Positions 53,707-62,125 of a DNA stretch of 64,000 nt are shown in pieces. This stretch comes from Nostoc sp. ATCC 53789. Lineage in GTDB: Bacteria; Cyanobacteriota; Cyanobacteriia; Cyanobacteriales; Nostocaceae. The stretch lies in assembly GCF_009873495.1 (NCBI RefSeq), contig NZ_CP046703.1, forward strand, positions 2,542,001 to 2,606,000. Reading direction: 5' to 3'. Below the pieces are notes generated by a model that was given only the letters and a program-made list of their open reading frames with translations, was not told the DNA's origin and did no database searches. The position numbers were made by a program, and so were the translations under genes. Numbering within the stretch: position 1 is the stretch's first letter; each line of letters opens with the position of its first letter.

Positions 53707-55950
53707 ATGAATAAAAATCCAGCAGAATCAACTATGGAGTTGACAAAATTATCGCCCCCTCAAATTATCTTTGGCACGGAAGTAGAGGAAAAAAATAGTA
53801 GTGAGCAATTTCTACTGAGCATGTACGATTCTGTGCAGGCATCAATATTTGTAGTAGATGTTCTAGAGGATGGAGATTTTCAGTATGTGGCACTTAATCC
53901 CACTCATGAACGGTGGATAGGCATTCGCTCAGACGATCTCCGAGGCAAAAAACCAGAGGATATTCTCTCCCCCATCGATGCTGCGAGGGTGCGTCAGCAC
54001 TATGCTGACTGTGTGCTATTTGGTAAAACTATTTCTTACGAACAATGTTTGCAATTCCAGGGGGTTCCTACTTGGTGGAGTACGACTCTCACGCCACTAA
54101 GGGATGCTAACTCCCGGATTTATCGACTGATTGGTACTAGTAGCAATATCACCCCTGTGAAGCAAGCCCAAGAAGCAGTCGGACTCCAGGTTGAACGGGA
54201 GCAATTGCTAGAAGCGATCGCCGAACGAATTCACCAATCTGTAGAATTAGAGACAATTCTGCATCAGACAACAATTGAACTGCGGCAATTTTTGAATTGC
54301 GATCGCATTCTAATTTATCGCTTCCAGCCTGATGGCAGTGGGGTAATTGTTGCCGCAAGCGTCGCTGCAAGCGATTCACTATTGGGAAAAAACATCATCG
54401 ATCCCTGCTTTAGTGGCAATCCAGAAAACTACGGGCAAGGTTGCATTCAAGTTGTTGAGGATATTTATGCAGCAGGCTTGCATCCTTACCATATAGATTT
54501 TCTGGCATCTTTGCAGATTAGAGCCAATGTAGTCGTGCCGATTTTCCAAGAGCAAGATATGTGGGGGCTATTGATTGCCCATCATTGCCAGGAATCGCGT
54601 CAATGGCAGCAAGCAGAAACTAGCTTACTTAAACAGCTGGCAACTCAAATCGGCATTGCTGTGCAACAAGCAGAACTTCGTCAGCAGCTTAAGGATCTCA
54701 AAGCCGAAATAGAGTTGCAAAAACAGAAGCACAAAAATCAGTTGCAGCAGGTACGAAACTTTGAAGCCTTGGTGCGCCGGATGACAGAACAAATCCGCGA
54801 TCGTCTGGATGAAGCTCAGGTGTTGCAGACTGTCACTCAGGAATTAACAGAGTTACTGAACCTTGAACGTTGCCAAATTGAACTCTATAGCCCCTGTCAA
54901 ACCCTGGTAACTATTGCCTACGAGTACAGCATCAACCTACCGCAGTGTCGAGAATTGACCAGACAGATTGCAGACCGTCTGGAAGTTTATCAACCCTTGT
55001 TGCAAAAACAACCTCTGCAATTTTTAGAAATTGCCCCTGGATGGCAACCAAACCTATTGGTTATGTCCCAGATGGCTTGTCCAATTTTCGATACTCAAGG
55101 GATTTTGGGAAATCTTTGGTTGACAAGACCATCACAAGAAGCATTTGATGAATTTGAAATTGAGTTAGTGCAGCAGGTTGCCAATGAATGTGCGATCGCA
55201 ATTCGCCAAGCTCAACTTTACCAACAAACCCAGGCACAGGTAAAAGAATTAGAAAATTGCGATCGGCTCAAAAACCAATTTCTCCGAAATCTCTCTCAAG
55301 AACTGCGAACCCCAATAACTAGCATCAGCCTTGCAGTCCAAACCCTCGAAAGTGTCTTAACACCAGCAGAAATATTAGAGATAGAAATAGTTCCACAACT
55401 CTTGCAGATTCTGCATAACGAGTGTGCGCGAGAAAGCAAGTTAATTAACGATCTACTCAAACTCACATATCTCGAAGCAGAACCCGAACCCCCAACATTG
55501 ATTGCCATTGACTTACAAAGCTGGCTTCAGCCCATTGTCGAGTCTTTTCGAGACCTCACCAACTGTCAGCGACAGCAGTTAAAACTGAGTCTAGATAGCG
55601 CACTCCCGCCTTTAGAGACAGATATCACAGATATGGAGAGGATTATCACCGAACTACTCAACCATGTCTGCAAATATACCCCAGCAGGTGAATCAGTCAC
55701 AGTCTCTACCCACTTAAGAGGGGATGCAGTAGAGCTTAATATTAGCAATTCTGGACTAGAGCTTACCAGCAATGAACTGTCACGCATTTTTGAGCCTTTT
55801 TATCACCTTTCCAAACACGATCCTTGGAAACACAGCGGCACTGGACTGGAATTAGCATTAGTGCAGAAAATGGTCAGACATTTAGGCGGCTCAATTTATG
55901 TAGAGAGTGGAGCCGGTCAAACTACCTTCACCATCAAATTCCCCCTTTAA
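53707..55950 (+). CDS. PAS-GAF-GAF histidine kinase with degenerate catalytic motifs
   Basis: A 747-residue soluble protein. A PAS domain covers about residues 38-150, GAF1 175-325, a coiled coil 325-365, GAF2 365-505, then HisKA and HATPase regions. GAF1 resembles cyanobacteriochrome and phytochrome-like GAF domains (DPCF at 232-235, VVVPIFQEQDMWGLLIAHH), but the usual chromophore Cys of PCH is Tyr261 in HPYHIDF. In the H box, FLRNLSQELRTP, the phospho-acceptor His is Gln531. In the N box, LLNHVCKYTP, the metal-binding Asn appears as His653. G boxes read NSGLEL and GTGLELAL. It may therefore not autophosphorylate and could act as a pseudokinase. No response regulator is adjacent. Confidence 0.85.
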   Translation: MNKNPAESTMELTKLSPPQIIFGTEVEEKNSSEQFLLSMYDSVQASIFVVDVLEDGDFQYVALNPTHERWIGIRSDDLRGKKPEDILSPIDAARVRQHYADCVLFGKTISYEQCLQFQGVPTWWSTTLTPLRDANSRIYRLIGTSSNITPVKQAQEAVGLQVEREQLLEAIAERIHQSVELETILHQTTIELRQFLNCDRILIYRFQPDGSGVIVAASVAASDSLLGKNIIDPCFSGNPENYGQGCIQVVEDIYAAGLHPYHIDFLASLQIRANVVVPIFQEQDMWGLLIAHHCQESRQWQQAETSLLKQLATQIGIAVQQAELRQQLKDLKAEIELQKQKHKNQLQQVRNFEALVRRMTEQIRDRLDEAQVLQTVTQELTELLNLERCQIELYSPCQTLVTIAYEYSINLPQCRELTRQIADRLEVYQPLLQKQPLQFLEIAPGWQPNLLVMSQMACPIFDTQGILGNLWLTRPSQEAFDEFEIELVQQVANECAIAIRQAQLYQQTQAQVKELENCDRLKNQFLRNLSQELRTPITSISLAVQTLESVLTPAEILEIEIVPQLLQILHNECARESKLINDLLKLTYLEAEPEPPTLIAIDLQSWLQPIVESFRDLTNCQRQQLKLSLDSALPPLETDITDMERIITELLNHVCKYTPAGESVTVSTHLRGDAVELNISNSGLELTSNELSRIFEPFYHLSKHDPWKHSGTGLELALVQKMVRHLGGSIYVESGAGQTTFTIKFPL

Positions 55951-56013
55951 TTCGTTTTTTGGGCGTATCACTAGCTAAATTCTCAGAAGTTGTGCTATGA
56001 TAGTTATTCGTGT

Positions 56014-56086
<73 letters not shown>

Positions 56087-56260
56087 TTTTTAAGTATTTA
56101 ATCAGGTATTTGGTGCAGACTCTTTTGCAAATATAGAACTACACTTAATCTCCAACAAAATGGAGAGCAATTGCAAAAGGTTGTGAGTTCACCTCCGCAA
56201 CCCAAAATTTATACTCTAAAAAGAGTAGGTGAGATGCTTAAAGAAACGATTTTAGAATCT

Positions 56261-56528
56261 AAACCTCGTCTACTACTATTTCTAAGATACAAGGTTGGGT
56301 GCAGCGATAGCGTAACCCAACATAAATCAATACAGTTTAGACAAGACCAAAATACTTGTAGAGACGGCTATTTATCGCGTCTCGAAAACCCAAAATTTTT
56401 GCCAGTAGCCATTAACCCAAGCGTATTGCAACCTAAATAAGGTGGTAATGTTGGGTTGCGTTTCACTCCACCCAACCTACATAAATATATATTTTAAAAA
56501 ACTCTTGGTTTCAAAATGGATGAGGTTT
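56261..56528. mobile_element. MITE-like element, copy 2 (longer)
   Basis: Terminal sequence AAACCTCGTCTA at 56261 and its inverse TGAGGTTT at 56521-56528 match the element at 47662-47825, in opposite orientation. Both share GTTGGGTGCAGCGAT-AGCG and GGTTGCGTTTCACTCC blocks. This copy has about 100 extra bases in the middle, including GTAGAGACGGCTATTTATCG. Confidence 0.7.
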
Positions 56529-56551
56529 ATATATTTAGGCTTAGAAAAAAT

Positions 56552-57184
56552 CTAACAATTTTCAGCCCGAAAATCTTGAGTAATTAGGGCAGCATCATCT
56601 TTAAGATATCCTGCTGTCACACAATCATCAATCAATTGCAGGACAAAGGGCCACAGTTCCGGCGCACCTGTTTCTACTGGTACTACCCGTTTCATCACCT
56701 GATTGCGGCTAATGCCATGAATACGCCAAGTCCCACCCTGAGTTTGCTGATTATGCAACAAAGGCTGTATACGGTCTAAGGCTGCGGCAAATTTGGCGGT
56801 AGGTGTTTCTCCTGCTTCAAACTCATCCCAGAGTAAACGCAACTCACTATCTTGGTCTGCTGGCAAAAGTCCGAATAAACGCAATGCTGCTTGTGCTTCT
56901 CTTACTGCTTTGCTGTCGTTACCCTGCACATCGTAACAAAAGGTGTCACCTGCATCAATTTCTACCAAATCGTGGATTAGCAGCATTTTGATGGCATGGA
57001 ATATATCAACACCGTCTGGGGCATAATCTACTAAGGCGATCGCCATTACAGCTAAATGCCAAGAGTGTTCTGCACTATTTTCTCGGCGTGACCCATCCAT
57101 AAGTAGGGTTTGCCGCATTACCTGCTTCAATCGATCAATTTCGATGATGAATTGAATTTGTTCAGTCAGCCGATTGATTTGCAC
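56552..57184 (-). CDS. HD-domain phosphohydrolase (YfbR-like)
   Basis: About 210 residues. The longest frame starts at GTG 57319, but that lies inside the conserved loop of a small RNA, so an internal start is more likely; GTG 57184 is the choice here and is uncertain. HD-type metal ligands are visible: MDGSRRENSAEHSWHLAVMA, IKMLLIHDLVEIDAGDTFCYD and a later Asp in AALDRIQPLLHN. The family includes 5'-deoxynucleotidases such as YfbR. The protein is cytosolic. The substrate is not certain. Confidence 0.82.
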   Translation of the reverse strand: MQINRLTEQIQFIIEIDRLKQVMRQTLLMDGSRRENSAEHSWHLAVMAIALVDYAPDGVDIFHAIKMLLIHDLVEIDAGDTFCYDVQGNDSKAVREAQAALRLFGLLPADQDSELRLLWDEFEAGETPTAKFAAALDRIQPLLHNQQTQGGTWRIHGISRNQVMKRVVPVETGAPELWPFVLQLIDDCVTAGYLKDDAALITQDFRAENC

Positions 57185-57286
57185 CTGAATTTCTGATTGG
57201 GTGTGAGGTTTACTGGATTTTAGACTGTAGCTGATTATCTCAATAATTCCAGCGTATCTGCAAGTAATCTTTTTTACATACCAATT

Positions 57287-57356
57287 AAAAAACGCCTGGG
57301 AGTGTTGCCGTGTTTCCACCCCAGGCGTTCTTTATTTTTAACTTGCTCCTCACACT
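57287..57356 (-). ncRNA. Yfr2-type small RNA, copy A
   Basis: Minus-strand reading: TGTGAGGAGCAAGTT, an A-rich spacer, then stem AACGCCTGGG/CCCAGGCGTT enclosing GTGGAAACACGGCAACACT, then T6. The element GGAAACA in the loop is what I recall as the hallmark of the cyanobacterial Yfr2 (cyano-1) family. The 3' hairpin with T-run is a rho-independent terminator. Confidence 0.65.
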
Positions 57357-57446
57357 ACTAAATACTATCACTGGTTTAATGAAAAGGAGATTAAACTCAG
57401 TGACACTTTTAAAACTGTACCAACAATCCAATTTTTATATGTAAAT

Positions 57447-57518
57447 TAAAAAATGCCCGGGAGTGTTGCCGTGTTTCCACCCCAGGCATTTTTTATTCTC
57501 AACTTGCTCCTCACACAC
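57447..57518 (-). ncRNA. Yfr2-type small RNA, copy B
   Basis: The same layout 160 bases upstream of copy A. The loop GGAAACACGGCAACACT is identical and the stem is TGCCTGGG/CCCGGGCA with A6/T6 extension. Stem bases differ from copy A but still pair (one G-U), which supports selection on structure. Confidence 0.65.
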
Positions 57519-57606
57519 AAATAAACCATATCACTACTTCTATTTAATAGCAAGTATATTGAGTGACATTTTTAAAACTGCACAAGCAATTCAAATTCTG
57601 ACCAAT

Positions 57607-57678
57607 TAAAAAGCGCTTGGGAGTGTTGCCGTGTTTCCACCCCAAACGCTTTTTATTTTTAACTTGCTCCTCACACAC
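57607..57678 (-). ncRNA. Yfr2-type small RNA, copy C
   Basis: Third copy, same spacing. The stem is AGCGTTTGGG/CCCAAGCGCT with one G-U pair; the loop is unchanged. The 5' part TGTGAGGAGCAAGTT is identical in all copies, and AT-rich promoter-like sequence (TATTATCTAA) precedes it. Confidence 0.65.
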
Positions 57679-57760
57679 GATTAGATAATATCATTGCTTC
57701 AATCATAAAGAAAGTATATAGTGTGACACTTTGTAAACCGCACACTCAATAAGCAATGAT

Positions 57761-59281
57761 TTAGTGTAAAAAGTGACGTACACCAGTTAAGACCATCAGT
57801 AAACCCAGTTCGTTAGCAGCTTTGATTGAATCTTTATCGCGCAGACTTCCACCTGGTTGGACAATGGCTGTAATTCCTGCGGCTGCGGCTGTTCTCACGG
57901 AATCATCGAAGGGGAAGAATCCATCGCTGGCGAGTATTGCACCTTTGGCTTTTTCTCCAGCTTGTTCTAGTGCAATTTTAACTGATCCGACGCGGTTCAT
58001 TTGACCACCACCTACTCCTATTGTAGTGCGATCGCTAGTTACAACAATGGCATTAGATTTAACGTGTTTGCAAACTTTCCAAGCAAACAGTAATTCGGCT
58101 AATTCGCTGTCGGTGGGTTGACGTTCTGTGACTACTTGCCATTGGCTAGTATCAGCAATCACATCATCACTAGCTTGGACAAGGAAACCACCTGCTATCA
58201 CTTTTACGGTATCTTTAGGGCCACTGCTCAAATCAGCTAGAGTCAAAACCCGCACATTGGATTTTTTACCAAGGATTTCTTGCGCTTCAGCATCACAACT
58301 TGGTGCAACCACACATTCTAGAAATGTTTTAGTTAACTCGCTAGCCGTAGCCGCATCAATGGGACGGTTGAGTGCGACAATCCCACCAAAGGCAGAAGTC
58401 GAATCAGCATTAAAAGCTTTTTGATACGCTTCGAAAATCGTACTTCCCAATGCCGTACCACAGGGATTTGTATGTTTGATAATCGTTGCGGCTGGAGTAT
58501 CAGTAAATTCAGCAATGATTCGGCGTGCGGCTTCTAAATCAACTAAGTTATTGTAACTAAGTTCTTTGCCTTGGAGTTTTGTCGCAGATGTCCATCCCGT
58601 TGGAGTAGTACCAGTTTGATACCAGGTGGCGGGTTGATGGGGATTCTCACCGTAACGCAGAGATTGTAATTGTGTGCCGCTAAGGGTGTATTGCTCTGCT
58701 TCTGCGAGGTAAGATGCGATCGCGCGATCGTAGCTAGCAGTATGCGAAAATCCTTTTAATGCTGCCTTTTGCCGAAACTCTAGGGATGCTATGCCGTTAT
58801 TTTGGCGCAATTCCTCCAAATACTCGTCATACTGTGCTGGATCGCATAATACAGCGAGATGGGCGAAGTTTTTCGATGATGCTCGCAGCATTGCTGGGCC
58901 ACCGATATCAATTTGTTCAACAGCTTCTAATAATGTTACCCCTGGTTTAGCGATCGTTTCCTCAAAGGGATATAGATTCACCACCACTAAATCAATCGGG
59001 CGAATTTGGTTATTTTCTAAATCTGTAATATCTTCGGGAACATCTCGCCGCGCCAAAATTCCGCCATGAATTCGGGGATGTAGGGTTTTGACTCGACCAC
59101 CTAAAATTTCTGGTGAACCTGTATAATCTGCAACTTTGGTGACAGGGAGTCCCGCATCTTTGAGTGCTTGGGCTGTTCCCCCACTGCTGATTAAATCAAA
59201 GTCAAATTCTTCAACCAAGCTACGGGCTAGGTCAATTATACCAGTTTTGTTAGATACACTCAGCAGGGCTAGACGCGCCAT
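57761..59281 (-). CDS. purH: bifunctional AICAR transformylase / IMP cyclohydrolase
   Basis: A 506-residue enzyme of normal length. The N-terminal IMP cyclohydrolase domain starts ARLALLSVSNKTGIIDLARS and has SSGGTAQALKDAGLPV and GGRVKTLHPRIHGGIL. The AICAR transformylase domain follows from about 195 with LRYGENPHQPATWY, ATIIKHTNPCGTALG with the conserved Lys-His, and SDGFFPFDDSVRTAAAAG near 460. It catalyses the last two steps of IMP synthesis. Three small RNA genes lie downstream on the same strand. Confidence 0.96.
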   Translation of the reverse strand: MARLALLSVSNKTGIIDLARSLVEEFDFDLISSGGTAQALKDAGLPVTKVADYTGSPEILGGRVKTLHPRIHGGILARRDVPEDITDLENNQIRPIDLVVVNLYPFEETIAKPGVTLLEAVEQIDIGGPAMLRASSKNFAHLAVLCDPAQYDEYLEELRQNNGIASLEFRQKAALKGFSHTASYDRAIASYLAEAEQYTLSGTQLQSLRYGENPHQPATWYQTGTTPTGWTSATKLQGKELSYNNLVDLEAARRIIAEFTDTPAATIIKHTNPCGTALGSTIFEAYQKAFNADSTSAFGGIVALNRPIDAATASELTKTFLECVVAPSCDAEAQEILGKKSNVRVLTLADLSSGPKDTVKVIAGGFLVQASDDVIADTSQWQVVTERQPTDSELAELLFAWKVCKHVKSNAIVVTSDRTTIGVGGGQMNRVGSVKIALEQAGEKAKGAILASDGFFPFDDSVRTAAAAGITAIVQPGGSLRDKDSIKAANELGLLMVLTGVRHFLH

Positions 59282-60569
59282 TGATCAATTCCTTAAAAGT
59301 AGGCTAGAAGCGAAGGATCTCAAGTTTTGCATAAGCCTTGGTTCACTTCAAGACCATGAGGAATAATATTGACTCGTGTAATTTATATGGTTACATCCTC
59401 CAGAGTCAGCACTGTCGAAAATGCTGGAAATAAGGAATAAGTAGGCTTAGTCTCTAATATTTGCGATCGCCTAAACTAAAAGTAAGCATCTTTTACCCAC
59501 ATAACTATGGCTATCCAACGAATCTAGACCCCACAGAAGCATTCATCGATTACGCGTGTATAAGCGGTTACAAGGAAGTTGTAACGCTAGAGTGAGCTGT
59601 CACATCCAATAGTATTGAAAGTCGGGAGACGTATGCAATCCTTTATTTGGAATAGAACAAGTATAGGTATCTCGCCCGTCTTTTAACGGGCAAGATGCCC
59701 AAGCCATAATCTGTCTCAAAACAGTATTGAATGGATATTGTAAATAATTGCTAGCTTTGAGTCGGGCGATCCCACCAGAAATACAGTTAACTTGACTAAA
59801 AGATGGTTGAAAATTGTAAAACAATAAACCACCTATAGATCCAATCAATCCAAGTCAAAATCAAAGATAAATTTGGAATTACCTTGAAGTCTTGAGGTTG
59901 ACAAATTACCGATACTTTAAAAGCTTTACAGCAGTTTCAACAAGCACAATTGACAGTTATCCAAAATTACAAAAATCATCTACGCGGATATCCCGCCAAA
60001 TATCAGAAATTTGCCAGCCGGAATTGCCAACAGATTGGACTATGGGATTATCGCGCAATGGGATGTAGTCAGGTTCTCTCGGTTCTGGAATCGCTACTGG
60101 TTGCTCATCAACCACAGGGGTTGAAAAATTGACGGTATCAGCTTGAAGATTTTGGTCTTCAGCGTCTTGGATTTCCATCATTTTCTTCAGGGTCAGCGTT
60201 TCAGATTTTTTGATGATCTTCATATCTATTAATTAAAAGTTTTCATTCACTGAATATCAAAGCCATTAGCTGAAAAGTCAGATGACAACAGAGTTGTAAA
60301 AAGTCGTGGGTGAAAGGAGTGTTAATAATTGCACGGAATAAACAAGATACACTAAATCTATGGAAAATACGAGTCCCCTGCTGAGGAATTTCTTAATCCA
60401 GTGCAAATCTCTATTTTGGTACAGATGTCTTAGCATAATTTTGTACAAATGCTTTGAGGAATTTACACTACTGCTTTAGAGTAAGTCCAAGGCCGTTTTG
60501 TGTTTTAGACTCAATCAAGCCTGATAATAGAGGGTTAAGAGTTCTCGCTGTAAAGGAGCATTGAGAAAC
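59282..60569. other. 1.3-kb region with two weak minus-strand frames
   Basis: Contains frames of 88 codons (59957-60223, MKIIKKSETLTLKKMMEI) and 82 codons (59600-59848) on the minus strand. The first has an ATG after an AT-rich leader and reads like a real but short acidic, Pro-rich protein. The second lacks a good start. Neither has a family I recognise. The promoter of the response regulator gene should lie near the end. Confidence 0.4.
59957..60223 (-). CDS. hypothetical small acidic protein (uncertain)
   Basis: An 88-residue frame starting MKIIKKSETLTLKKMMEIQD, then an acidic and proline-rich stretch (DEQPVAIPEPREPDYIPL) and a W-containing end. Not recognised; it may be a remnant of a longer gene or a real small protein. 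The N-terminus is amphipathic and the remainder looks disordered. A ribosome-binding site is not clear. Confidence 0.3.
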   Translation of the reverse strand: MKIIKKSETLTLKKMMEIQDAEDQNLQADTVNFSTPVVDEQPVAIPEPREPDYIPLRDNPIVQSVGNSGWQISDIWRDIRVDDFCNFG

Positions 60570-61295
60570 TTGTCAGGTCATAAAGGAAAAATCCTGGTAG
60601 TAGACGACGAAGCGAGCATACGTCGGATTTTAGAGACGCGTCTTTCCATGATTGGCTATGATGTCGTCACAGCTAGCGATGGTGAAGAAGCTTTGTCAAC
60701 TTTTCGTGTATCCACTCCTGACTTAATAGTTTTGGATGTGATGATGCCAAAGCTCGATGGCTACGGTGTATGCCAAGAATTACGGAAAGAATCAGATGTA
60801 CCAATTATTATGCTTACAGCCTTGGGAAACGTAGCCGATAGGATTACTGGGCTAGAATTAGGTGCTGATGACTACATGACAAAGCCTTTCTCTCCCAAGG
60901 AGTTAGAAGCTCGGATTGCCTGCATACTAAGGCGATGCTTCCACAAAACTAGTGTCAATACCACTCCTAATTCCACGATAATTCGTGTGGGCAATCTCAA
61001 AATTGATACAAATAAGCGACAAGTCTATAAAAATGAGCAACGCATTCGCCTGACAGGTGTGGAATTTAGCTTACTAGAGTTGTTGGTAAACAATTCTGGA
61101 AAAGTTTTTTCCCGATTAGAAATGTTGCAGCTATTGTGGGGTTGCGTACCAGGACTTCATTTAGACACCCGTGTAGTAGATGTGCATATCTCCCGATTGC
61201 GGACAAAGGTAGAAGATGACCCCAACTTACCAGAGTTGATTATCACAGCAAGAGGTAGTGGTTATTTTTTCCCACGAATTATTGAATCACAGTAG
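60570..61295 (+). CDS. OmpR-type response regulator, RpaB-like
   Basis: About 241 residues, read from TTG 60570, which aligns with the usual RpaB start (HKGKILVVDDEASIRRIL) and lies 11 bases after AAGGAG; TTG 60561 is the alternative and no ATG exists. The receiver has DD near 12, phospho-acceptor Asp in LIVLDVMMPKLDGYGV and Lys in MTKPFSPKE. The winged-helix domain has LTGVEFSLLELLV and DTRVVDVHISRLRTKVEDD. It closely resembles RpaB, the high-light regulator, but differs at places such as LLWGCVPGLHLD where RpaB has a Tyr-containing version, so it is probably a paralogue. Confidence 0.85.
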   Translation: MSGHKGKILVVDDEASIRRILETRLSMIGYDVVTASDGEEALSTFRVSTPDLIVLDVMMPKLDGYGVCQELRKESDVPIIMLTALGNVADRITGLELGADDYMTKPFSPKELEARIACILRRCFHKTSVNTTPNSTIIRVGNLKIDTNKRQVYKNEQRIRLTGVEFSLLELLVNNSGKVFSRLEMLQLLWGCVPGLHLDTRVVDVHISRLRTKVEDDPNLPELIITARGSGYFFPRIIESQ

Positions 61296-61368
61296 TAGTC
61301 TGTCAATAAATAATTGAGTGATACACGGACAGGGTAATCTATAGATACCCTTTTTCAATTTAGATGTG

Positions 61369-61591
61369 ATGCCGAAGAAAAAATACATAGTATCTCTAAC
61401 ATCTGAAAAGAAAGCGTACTTAGAAAGATTGGTCGCAACAGGTAAGAATTCTGCGTATAAAATAAATCATGCGCGTGTATTACTGCTGGCAGATACTAAC
61501 CATGAAGAAGGGGGTTGGATAGATCAGGCGATCGCTTCGGTTTTAAATTATTAGTGTCTCAACAATTGAACGAGTCAGACAGCGACCTCAT
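61369..61591 (+). pseudogene. IS630-family transposase, N-terminal remnant
   Basis: From ATG 61369 (MPKKKYIVSLTSEKKAYLER) the frame matches the start of an IS630-type transposase with KINHARVLLLADTNHEEGGW. It stops at 61554; a one-base shift near 61547 restores VSTIERVRQR up to about 61591. The remainder of the gene, with all catalytic residues, is missing. No inverted repeats are found around it. Confidence 0.75.
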
Positions 61592-61765
61592 TGCTACTAT
61601 GTAGAAGATAGAGACGTGAATACCAGTATCAATATTCTGAAACGTGGATTAACTACGGTGGGGCACACCGGAAGCTACGCTTGGGGAGATTTGCCCTCTT
61701 GGGCGGTTGGCGCAAGCCTGCCCTCTAACGGCGAGTCAGGGAACCAAGAATCCCCGTCTCAATAG
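61592..61765 (+). pseudogene. TnpB (IS200/IS605) C-terminal remnant
   Basis: In the frame continuing from the IS630 remnant, CYYVEDRDVNTSINILKRGL is followed by TVGHTG and a TAG at 61763-61765. DRDxN with the following I-N-I is the last RuvC motif of TnpB proteins. Only about 55 residues remain, directly fused to the IS630 piece, so a deletion or recombination joined two elements. Confidence 0.65.
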
Positions 61766-62125
61766 AAGCGGGGAGTGTCAAATAATGGTCGCTTAATCGC
61801 TGACAAAAACTCTTTACATTAGTCCTAATGATAAATATTTAACCGGACTCGATATTGTATAACAGAAGCTAGAATACAATCATTACAGCGCTTCCGGCTA
61901 TTATGCAATATAGTTTTCTCCTTGCCCATCTCCTATCATTGCTTTCAGCTTTTAGGATGTACCTCATAGCTGCTAGAAGTGCTGTATCGCCAGCAGATCA
62001 TGTTCTTTATCAAGATAACTTTTTAAAGTATCCTATTTGCCAATTTTGCTATTTATATAGTTATTATTTTTAAAGTATCGATATTTAATCTATCGATCTG
62101 CTAAATATTATCTTAGGGTGACTGC
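61766..62125. other. intergenic, transposon debris and promoter of bestrophin gene
   Basis: About 360 bases. The first part may be transposon end sequence; AT-rich DNA precedes the bestrophin start. No gene is recognised. Confidence 0.5.

Noticed and set aside
57287..57678. Three regularly spaced repeats considered as a CRISPR array
   Set aside because: Only three units with ~160-bp period, the repeated part is a terminator-like hairpin and the intervening sequences are related to each other, unlike CRISPR spacers.
59600..59848. 82-codon minus-strand frame after purH
   Set aside because: No good start signal and no recognisable family; considered as a remnant but not supported strongly enough.
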